Of a DNA stretch of 64,000 nt, positions 13,901-25,900 are shown in pieces. How positions within the stretch are numbered: position 1 is the first letter of the stretch; each line of letters opens with the position of its first letter. This DNA comes from Lamellibrachia satsuma (lineage: Eukaryota; Annelida; Polychaeta; Sabellida; Siboglinidae), in assembly GCA_033239005.1 (NCBI GenBank), contig BSQZ01000018.1, positions 4,771,536 to 4,835,535 of the forward strand, read 5' to 3'. The position numbers and the translations under genes were made by a program. Below the pieces are notes generated by a model that saw nothing but the letters and a program-made list of their open reading frames with translations, ran no database searches and had not been told where the DNA came from.

Positions 13901-16900
13901 TATGGAAGCGGTTTACTAATGCACTTATGGAAGCGGTTTACTAATGCACTTATGGAAGCGGTTTAATAATGCACTTATGGAAGCGGTTTACTAATGCACT
14001 TATGGAAGCGGTCTACTAATGCACTTATGGAAGTGGTCTACTAATGCACTTATGGAAGCGGTTTACTAATGCACTTATGGAAGCAGTTTACTAATGCACT
14101 TATGGAAACGGTCTACTAATGCAGCACTTATGGAAGCGGTCTACTAATGCACTTATGGAAGCGGTTTACTAATGCACTTATGGAAGCAGTTTACTAATGC
14201 ACTTATGGAAGCGGTTTACTAATGCACTTATGGAAGCGGTTTACTAATGCACTTATGGAAGCGGTCTACTAATGCACTTATGGAAGCGGTCTACTAATGC
14301 ACTTATGGAAGCGGTTTACTAATGCACTTATGGAAACGGTCTACTAATGCACTTATGTATGAGCGGTCTACTAATGCACTTATGGAAGCGGTCTACTGAT
14401 GCACTTATAGAAGCGGTCTACTAATGCACTTACGGAAGCTTAGTTTACTAATGGACTTATGGAAGCGGTTTACTAATGCACTTATGGAAGCAGTTTACTA
14501 ATGGACTTATGGAAGCGGTCTACTGATGCACTTATGGAAGCGGTTTACTAATGCACTTATGGAAGGCGGTTTAATAATGCACTTATGGAAGCGGTTTAAT
14601 AATGCACTTATGGAAGCGGTCTACTGATGCACTTATGGAAGCGGTTTACTAATGCACTTATGGAAGCAGTTTACTAATGCACTTATGGAAGCGGTCTACT
14701 AATGCACTTATGGAAGCGGTTTACTAATGCACTTATGGAAGCGGTTTACTAATGCACTTATGGAAGCAGTCTACTGATGCACTTATGGAAGCGGTTTACT
14801 AATGCACTTATGGAAGCGGTTTACTAATGCACTTATGGAAGCGGTTTAATAATGCACTTATGGAAGCGGTTTACTAATGCACTTATGGAAGCGGTCTGCT
14901 AATGCACTTATGGAAGCGGTCTACTAATGCACTTATGGAAGCGGTTTGCTAATGCACTTATGGAAGCGGTTTACTAATGCACTTATGGAAGCGGTCTACT
15001 AATGCACTTATGGAAGCGGTCTACTAATGCACTTATGGAAGCGGTCTACTAATGCACTTATGGAAGCGGTCTACTAATGCACTTATGGAAGCGGTTTACT
15101 AATGCACTTATGGAAGCGGTTTACTAATGCACTTATGGAAGCGGTCTACTAATGCACTTATGGAAGCGGTCTACTAATGCACTTATGGAAGCGGTTTACT
15201 AATGCACTTATGGAAGCGGTCTACTAATGCACTTATGGAAGCGGTCTACTAATGCACTTATGGAAGCGGTTTACTAATGCACTTATGGAAACGGTCTACT
15301 AATGCACTTATGGAAGCGGTCTACTAATGCACTTATGGAAGCGGTCTACTAATGCACTTATGGAAGCGGTCTACTAATGCACTTATGGAAGCGGTTTACT
15401 AATGCACTTATGGAAGCGGTTTACTAATGCACTTATGGAAACGGTCTACTAATGCACTTATGGAAGCGGTCTACTAATGCACTTATGGAAGCGGTCTACT
15501 AATGCACTTATGGAAGCGGTCTACTAATGCACTTACGGAAGCAGTTTACTAATGGACTTATGGAAGCGGTCTACTAATGCACTTATGGAAGCAGTCTACT
15601 GATGCACTTATGGAAGCGGTTTACTAATGCACTTATGGAAACGGTCTACTAATGCACTTATGGAAGCAGTTTACTAATGCACTTATGGAAGCGGTTTACT
15701 AATACACTTATGGAAGCGGTTTACTAATGCACTTATGGAAACGGTCTACTAATGCACTTATGGAAGCGGTCTACTAATGCACTTATGGAAGCGGTCTACT
15801 AATGCACTTATGGAAGCGGTCTACTAATGCACTTACGGAAGCAGTTTACTAATGGACTTATGGAAGCGGTTTACTAATGCACTTATGGAAGCGGTTTACT
15901 AATGGACTTATGGAAGCGGTCTACTAATGCACTTATGGAAGCGGTCTACTAATGCACTTATGGAAGCGGTTTACTAATGCACTTATGGAAGCGGTCTACT
16001 AATGCACTTATGGAAGCGGTCTACTAATGCACTTATGGAAGCGGTCTACTAATGCACTTATGGAAGCGGTTTACTAATGCACTTATGGAAGCGGTTTACT
16101 AATGCACTTATGAAAAATGTGTGTGTGTTAACTTAAAACAGACAATACATAATATAGTTATCATTAGTACTACACATTTATTAGATTGATAAATAGTTTG
16201 TTGTTACTGCCAGTGGTTAAGTGCATGAAAGAGTTCTTAAAGTGGACCGTTCTGCAACAAGACGCATTGTACTTGTCAACAATATGATAGATAGGGTCGT
16301 ATTTTTAAAATAATAATTAATATGATGGTGTTAATTGTTGAACGATGCCATGTAGTTATCTCTGCGTGTAAGCCGGAAGTGGCAGCAACTTGTCAACAAG
16401 GCTGTGTGAAACTTACAACCCTTCAGAAAGACTTCTGCGACTGTGCCAAGGGATACATTCCGAAGGATACAAAGTGTTTAGGTAAGTTATTGCTGTGTAG
16501 TTCTGGTTGTTGGAGTAGTATAACTTTGCTGTTGCACGTACATATGAATTGAGATTTTGAAAGCCAGTTTAATGCTGGAAATAGAGCAGTCTGGAACATC
16601 CAAAAGGCATCTACTATACTTACAGTACTTAAACCTGGGGCTAGTTTCAAAGCATTTGTATCATGTGAACCTTCATACAAAGATTTTCAATTCATGAAAT
16701 CTTCATTGTTATAGACAAATGTGTGTAATGCTCTTCATGTGTTTTAGTGATTGTTCAGCATTATGTAATCTTCATCAAACATCCACATTAGTTCCTTCAT
16801 TACAAATGTTTTGGTAAAAGCGGCCCCTGGAGTTGTGTGGGAATTTTGTGTAATTACCCGCCTGTTGAATTTTTCAGATATTGATGAATGCACAAGTAGT

Positions 16901-18734
16901 GGACATCCACACAACTGTGGAGCGCACAGCCAGTGCGTGAATACAGACGGCAGCTACAGGTGTATGTGTGATAGACACTACCTGCTGGACTATGGTGGGA
17001 TGAGTTGTACAGGTAGGTCAGGGGGTAGTGTGCGTGTGTGCATGCGTGCTTGCGTGCGTCTGTGCATGCGTGGATATATATCATACACAGGTAGACAATT
17101 TAGTACGGCATGTGCTGCTTTGTAATTTTGATATCAAGTATGTGTTTTTTTAAACGTGTATTCAGATATCGTGAAAAGGACATGGATAAGCTAGAAAGAA
17201 TACAACAAAGAGCAACTAAAATGATTCCAGAATAGAGAGACCTTAGTTACGAAAGTCGCTTATTAAAATGTGGTTTGACAACACTAGAGACCAGGAGACT
17301 AAGAGGAGACCAAATAGAAGTGTTTAAAATAGTGAACGGATATGAGGATGTTGATAGGAATTTGTTCTTCAAACTTAAAGAAGGCAGTAGAACCAGAGGA
17401 CACAAAGCAGCATTAGTTAAGGAACAGTGTGGGTTGGACATGAGAAAGTACTCTTTCTCACAGAGGGTAATAAACGAATGGAACAAACTGCCAAATGATT
17501 GTGTTAATGCTAGTAGTGTGAATATGTTTAAAAATAGAATTGACAGATATCTGATAAGGGAGGGCTACACATAGATGAGAAAATTGTTGGACTCTTGTCC
17601 ACTTGCCATCTGGAACTTGTTGTTTGGGATGGCAATCTTGTTAAATCTTGTTAAATATCAACACAAACCTTATGCTGCATGTAAATGTCTATTCAATCAA
17701 TGATGCAAAAGATCACATTTTTATTTCTAATAAGGTTTCTTAGAGTCCACAAGACGTAAGCCATTTCTTCATGGTATTGGAATCAAAACCAGTAAACATA
17801 AAAATATATACATCAATAATCAAGCGACAAATAACCACAGCAAGCATGCCGGCCCCAGACTGCTAATTTCACATAATAGACATAATTCAACAACGTATTA
17901 AGTGTGTCAACCATTGGTAACGATATTATGACTACTAAATAAATCACTACAAGCTAATCTGTTCATTTCACCCTGTGGGTAGGGGTCACTCCGCCACCAG
18001 GTCACCCAAAATTACATGTGACCCACCGCCACCAAAAATTCAAACATGTGGGACCATCACACCACGAAAACCTCACAGAATGCCCCGCCTATAACCACAA
18101 ATACCTCACAGAATGCCCCGCCTATAACCACAAATACCTCAGTTTGATTTAACATCTCATGTTCACATCTTCAGAAACCAACGGAAACTGGGGCACATGG
18201 AGCCTCTGGAGCAGGTGTTCCCGATCTTGTAGGGGCCGTCTCACTCGCACACGTGTCTGCAACCAACCCCCTCCCTCTAGGGGGCACCACTGTGTGGGCG
18301 AAGCCAAGGAATTTGTCGAGTGCAACATCGATGTGGTGGATGGCTGTAGAGGTGGGTGATATTTACTTGCTTGGTTTACCTGCGTTCCAAGTAGGTCTGA
18401 AGCACAATTAGCGATTGTACAATTCTAGCAGTTCTGTTGTCCATAAAGCTAATGTTCAACATTTGTGTTAAAGTTTTCAGAAGTGTACAACATTAACACC
18501 TATATAATAAACTGCATATATTTGTAAGCATTATATTTTTATTGTTTTAAGCAAGACTAATCATATGTATGGAGATTGCCCTTGTGATTTTACCTGTATG
18601 CATTGATAAATGTTCTCTGTTATAACTGGCATCTACAAACATGTGCCATTTAAAAGGTACAAGTTCCTTTGCATCTGCATAACATGTTAAAGTTGTACTA
18701 TTAGATTTGTTAATTTTAGAGACATAGTTTTAGA

Positions 18735-18778
<44 letters not shown>

Positions 18779-21700
18779 TCTAAAACTATGTCTCTAAAAT
18801 TAACAAATCTAAGAGTACATATATATATATATCTATATATATACAGTCGCGCCTCGTTATAACGCGCCCCGTTATTATGCGGATTCGGATATAACGCGGT
18901 AGGTCGTGGACCCCGATTTTCTGCCGCCATGGGAAAATGTCAAATGTGCCCGCTTAAACCTACTTAGAATTGCTTTGACAATTCTCAAGAAACATTAGGC
19001 GAACAATGTCAATGAACGAGTATCAACGTGTTGTTTGTTTTGCGCTGCCGCCGGCATCAATCGCTGTCGCTGGCTTCACTTCGACGGTTTGTAAATTGCA
19101 ATCGAGATTCACAAATATGCCTCGCGTAAGAATCAGATCAACCGTTTTAAATGCATTTTACATACAGTACCAATATAACACTTGGGTGAAATTACGTGCT
19201 TCCGTTACATCGTAAATTTGATCGTTTTCGCGACGCGAAACCAACATGCCAAATTCCTAACCCAAATCGCTACCGGTGGCGAAAATACAAATTCGTCATC
19301 TGCATATGAAATGATGAATCGATGTTAAGTGGTGCGTAATAAATTTATGCTTTGGTCGAGATTGGTTGAAAGATGAAGTGAAACAATTATTAATTCTACC
19401 TATTGTCTTTGTATGTGTTTTGTCAGCTTGCATACTACGTTTGTCAAATCATATACGTTTTCGGCTGCTCAGGTCCAGGTTATTATTTTCGATTCGTAGG
19501 CCTGTTGGTCCAGTACATCATTATCGTAGTAGATCTATTCCATACGTACATGTGTTTTATTCAGTTCAAGAGTCAAGAGGGTGTGACATTTAAAAATAAT
19601 ACATGTTGATGCTAGTATACACGTTTAATAAGTTCCGTAAACTGCATATTGCCATATAAGACAATGCTGCAAGCACACGGGGCTTCGGCAGGGTTCATGG
19701 ACTTGGTGCAGCGGGCGGCGGTCGCTGTTGTTTAGTAGCTCCCTGGTGGCAGATATGAGAACACCTAACGCGCCTCACTTACAACGCGGTCTGAAGTCGT
19801 GGACCCTGACTACCGCGTTATAACGAGGCGCGACTGTATATATATATATACTCAAAAACTATGTCTCTAAAATTAACAAATCTAATAGTACAACTTTAAC
19901 ATGTTATACATATGCAAAGGAACTCATACCTTTTAAATATATATATATATATATATGTATATATATGTGTATATATGTGTATATATATGTATATATATAT
20001 GTATATATATATATAATATATATATGTATATATATGTATATATATGTGTATATATATATATATATGTATATATATATGGTATCTAAGTCTTGCTAGGTGG
20101 GAAATGTTTGACTGGGTGTTTTCTTCCAGCTCAAGAGCGTGAGGCTGCGAAGGGGGTCTTCATGACTTTCCCAGATCTACTTGTCTCACGTGTAAGTATT
20201 ACATTTGTTGTTTGTCCTCTAACTGAGCCAGCAGCATTTTAAAATGAAATCGGAAAGGACAAATTATTGAATTATTAAATGATCAACACTTGGAAATTGA
20301 GAAATGATAAATGAGTAAATTAAATTTTTGGAGATTGGGAAATTAGAAAGGAGAAATTCTTAAATTTGTAAATGATCAACTATTGAAGATTGGGAAATGA
20401 TAAAGGAAGAGTGCTTAAACTTTTGACAATGTAGGAAATTAAGAAATAATATTTGAGGAACAATTGACTTTTTAAATGATCGACTTTAGAAATTGGAAAA
20501 TGATAATGGAAAAGTGCCTGACTTTCTAAATGATCAATGGTTGGCGAATGAGAAATTATAGAGGAATTCATGAATTTTTAGATGATCAATGATTGGGGAC
20601 TGGGAAGTGATACAGGAGAAATGATTGTATTCTTAAAGAATCAATAATTGAAGATTTGGAAATGATAAAAGAAGAGTTCTTTAAATGATCAAGGATTCAG
20701 ATTGTGAAAGTATGAAAAAATATGAGAGAATAAAGATGTGGATGTGTTTGTCAGTGGGAATCGCTTGAGACTGCTGTTCTGAAGGCAACTTGTATCAGTC
20801 TGAACGAATACTGTGGAGGCAGCTGGGCCGGCTTCAAGAAGTGTTGTGACAAGGAACCTCCAAACAGGCAAGTCTCATTCTCCAGTCACTAAAAATAAAA
20901 AATTCATAACATCGCTAATAATTATCGCACAAATGTGATTGAGGTATAATTTTTTTGCTAAAAAGACACTTTATTATAATAAAATTATAAACAGCACATA
21001 ATCTTATGATGGGGATATTACTTTTTGAATTTTGTCAAAAAGAGAAAGCAACATTTTTTTTCACCCTGCTACTATAATATTACTGAGTGGATGTATATCC
21101 CTATGTCCAATTAGAAACATGTAGCCATACATGTTAGCAACAAAATAAAACAAAAATGAATCAAATATGTTGGGAACTTTTATTTTTATTATTTTTTTCC
21201 AATACTGGACTATGCCGATTCAGACAGGCCTATTGGTCCCGTGTTGTTTGCCGTGGTAGTGCAACTTGCTGATATTTACCTCAAAAAAACTGGCAACATC
21301 GTTGTACCTGTCTGAACTAATATAATAGCATGATTCACTAATGCTGTCATTCAGTTTGTCGAAATATTGATGCGGAAATTTGAAATAATCCGACCTAAAG
21401 TGAAGTGACACAGATCGAAATGAGAAAACAAAATTGCGGATTAGTAAGTAAAAACCTCAGACAGCCCAGACAACATGCATTTGTAACAATGATTCATGCT
21501 CATTTGTTGCATATAGCCCGCTCACTCATTCACATGTATTCGAATAGGCCAGTCATAGAGTTTTCCAAAGGTGTAACATGTTACATATTTAGATACTATG
21601 AATGGAAACGTAAATTTATTCTGCAGAGCATAGTAAAAGCAGCCAAATATGGGCACCAACTATGTGACGCGTTTTGTAAGCTAGATCGTCATTAGCTATC

Positions 21701-22845
21701 ATCGACTATGCTCATGAATAAATATGAATCAGAACGAAGAGTGATTCAGCTTTCCAGTGATACCATTTGTTCCCGTGTGAGGTACCGGTGACGGAAACGA
21801 AAATTGTTCCTTCAGAGTGATACCAAAATCGGCCAGAACATTTTTTGCACTCATTGAATTCGGCCCAGTGGTCACTCCCAGGGTTAAACGACCATCACAC
21901 TTTGGCCTACCCTTATGAAATGTCATGTTTGAAAGCTCATATCATTGACAAGAGCCGTGTTCTTAATAACCATGAGAATTGACATCATTGTTTGCAGCAA
22001 GATCCCCCACGGGAAGTTCTGCCGAGACACATCCAATGTGAAAGTAGGCAGTGGTTACCCAAGGCCTGCTGAACCATCTGGCACAAGGTATAACAAAAAC
22101 ACTTTGATTTTTTGTTTTGGAGAATATGTGGTTGAACATTTTGAGGTTTTTTTCTCCTCTTAATAAAATGACTATTAATGACTTGTTGCATGTATAATGT
22201 TAATACAAAGCCCTTTTACTTGGGCCTTTGCGCATTGATTTTGGCATTTAATGTGTTTTGCGGATGAATGCTTCATACGAAGCCTGCCTGCTTGTGCCAG
22301 GGTGTTGCTGCACATGGATGTTCTCATGGTCAATCTCCTGTGTGGCGACATGAGCAGCAGACGCAAACGTGACACGGCTTCAACACCGTCCACACACGAT
22401 GTGCCACAAGAGCTCCTACTGGAAGTGATGAATGCAACTACTGCTAAAAGGAATGTGAAGCTGGTATGTAGAATTATGTTATCACCAATTTGTTCCCTCT
22501 TTAAGTTCAACTTTCTCGGATTCTCCTACTACATACTCAGTGCCTTCTGTCTCCCTCTCCATTTCTTGGTATACTATCTTCCTTGCCATCTTCACTTTCT
22601 ATGGTGAATTAACACCAGCTGATGCTTATTGTGTGGTTCAGCCAATGTGATTCAACCAATGTGGTTCAACCAATACGTTACAAAAAAATATTTTTTTTTA
22701 TACATATGTACATATACAAACCAGACTGACAGAGATAGATTATATATATACATACATATATATCTATATATATATATATATATACACATATATACATATA
22801 TATATATATATATGTGTACATATATATATATATATGTACACATAT

Positions 22846-22924
<79 letters not shown>

Positions 22925-25900
22925 TATATACAAATATATATGCATTCACTGCTCACTCCTGTCTTGCAGGAGTGAGCAATGAATGCATATATATGTGTAT
23001 ATAGCTTCGATCATCTAATTCTAATCTTCTTTTTGTTCCCAGTGTTAAGACAAATGTCGGGACTAGAGCTTTTTCAGTTGTTGCACCGATTCCGTGGAAT
23101 TCACTTCCTGTTAAATGTGAAAGAAATATAACAACGTTTCACCATAAACTAAAAACCCACCTGTTTAAACTTGCTTATTCTCCATAGCTCCCCAGTGCAA
23201 GTATACAAGTGTTTACAGTTGGAACTGCTTATCGATTATGAACTGCTTAACCCCTTTTGTTTTGGTGCGCTGCCGAGCTTTGGTCTCCCGAGGATTTTAA
23301 TGCAATATCATTTTGTGTGGTATGATATTTCGTTGTATTAATTCAATGTCATATCATATTCATTGGATATGCATATGATTCAAACAAACATATCTATGAT
23401 ATATTTGATTACAAAACCAAATAAATGATTATTATATTATTACCATCCCCACAGGCGATTGAGCAAAGTGGCTCTCCCTCTGAACCAACGGTGGTGTCCT
23501 ACAGTGTTGCACCCGCCTACTATGAAGACAGACCAGAGGACAATATTCACAACATTGAACCTGTTGACCACAAGCCAGTCATCAGGGCCACCCTGGCTGT
23601 TTTCTTCACCCTTCTGGGGGGTGTTATACTGGTCATCAGCATCTTCTGTCTCATCAGGAGGTGCGCGTCTCACAATATATAACATAGACATATCTGTAAT
23701 GTTTTTTTTTAAATTCTCTCAAGATCAGGGAAAGTCAGGGAATGTGAATTATTTCAGTGGAATTGCGCCTTGCTGGATAGTCTGGAATACGTTTTGTCAA
23801 GTGTGAAATGCATCCAAATGGCTATGGCAATATTCTGAAAAGTATTCTTGTGCCAAAGCTCCATAGAACTTGTACAAAACACCATTTTATATTTTTAGAC
23901 CTTAATATTTCAGATAAAAAGGGTTGATTGGATGACCGAATGGGAACTTGAAGGCTTTCTTTAAAAAAAAACAGGCTTATTTGATATTGTATTTGGGCAA
24001 CGAAAATTACATTTGGGTGAGAGAAAAGTCAGGTTAAGTTAGTTCCCTGCATGAACTCTGCATGTGTTGCTATGTCTGTTGTAGTACTTACCGGGTGTCA
24101 GACAGTCGAGAGAACCTTATGATGGTCGCTTCTGACTCAATGTTTGAAAGCATGGGAGGAACAGACGAGTCCTCTGAAGGTGCAACGTAAGTGACTAACA
24201 ACCCTAACAAGATTTCCATCCACAGGTAGATGGCATGAAAATGTAATTGTATTAAAACATACATTTAACAAGATTGCCATCCAAGGCAAAGGCCTATATG
24301 GTAAGTGGACAAGGAAGCCATCCTTGGCTTATCGAGTCCAAACATTTTTCATCTGTGTGTAACCCGCCCCTCCTGAGATATGTGTCAACCTTGCATTTAA
24401 ACATATTCACACTGCTAGCGGTTACACAATCTGTAGATAATTTGTTCCATTCATTGATTGTCCTCTGTGGTGAGAATGAGTACTTCCTGATATCCAATCT
24501 ACACAGAACCTTCACTAATGTTACCTCATGTCCTCTAGTTCTACTATCCTTGAGTGAGAAAAAATATTTCTATCAATGTTTTCATACCTATTCAACAACT
24601 TCAAAACTTCAATTTGATCTTCTCTTAACCGTCTTGTCGCTAGAGTTGTTAAATCACATTCTTTTAGGCTTTCTTCATAACTAAGGTTTCTCGGCTCTGG
24701 AATCATTTTAGTTGCTCTCCTCTGTATTCGTTCAAGCAATCATAAAGCCAATATCAAAACTGCACAACAACTCTTTAAAGTATTTTTGTTCAGGTCTAAA
24801 TATCAATTAACTGCAGGAAAATTATGTTTCCCTGTAGCAAAATATGGGTAACAAAATTGTCAACAAATACGTGTGTTGTTTGTAAATAGTGTTATACCAG
24901 ACCAGGGTCAATTCTGGAATTGGAATTGAAGGCCAAATCCAGATTCGGTTGATGTTAAAGCCATGGAATCAAAATTGTCATAGGGTGGGTGGAATCGGAA
25001 TTAGAGAGATCTTGCAAGCTCACCGATTTTGGCTCCCTTCCTGATCCCGATCTCGCGTGCGATTGGTGCGGTGAGTAGGAGATCGGCAACCGAGTTTTTG
25101 CAACGCACAGAAACGTAACTCGTAACTCGATGGCACCATCTACATCTACCTTAAGTTTTTTGTTGTCCCACAAATTACATGTTTACTTAGAGCGGGTGCT
25201 ATTTCTGTTTTGATTTCCAAATAAGATCATCACACTTGTAATTTTTTAAGTGAAAGTAAGTCTGAAGAATAAATAAATTATAATATATTTCTTTGTTTAT
25301 ATGTGTAAACTTATATCAAAACATTTACGTTTTATACGAACTGGACAATTAATTAAATTCAGCTGAATTTGCAGACTTTCCAATTCCAATTAAATTCAAA
25401 ATCAATCATTTTGATTTTTATCAAATCAAGTCTTATAAGTCACACAATGTTTGGATCAATTCAATTCCAATTAAGATTTGACCAACTCCTGGATTTTAAA
25501 TTACACAACAAAATTTACACACATCCATTATAATTACACATCCTCATAGGTCTAGATAACAGACATGACAAGAAAAATTTGGCAATGTGGCATTCTGTCT
25601 CAAATCAATAAAAATAAGAAATTCTTGTGGCATTGGCACTTTTGGATTCTACCAACAGTTTACCAATTAATGTATAATTGTGTGTAATTCAAACCATAAG
25701 GATGAAGCTAGATTAATTTCTGAGTTATGACCATTTTCATTTTCTGCCAAATTTATTTTGCATAAGTAAAAATTGTAGAATTTTGCATAGGAAATGTGTA
25801 CCAATATATCTACATTTTCAGCAAATTTCAGATACATACCTTGAAAACTTCTAGAAGTATGTATTCAGAAGGTTTTTCTTGCATTTTACAGCAATATTTA

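Noticed and set aside
22629..22982. Long frames of HTHT, CVCV or IYIY residues, also at 57.0-57.25 and 61.7-61.9 kb
   Set aside because: They are translations of AT, CA/GT or GTGTGC microsatellites.
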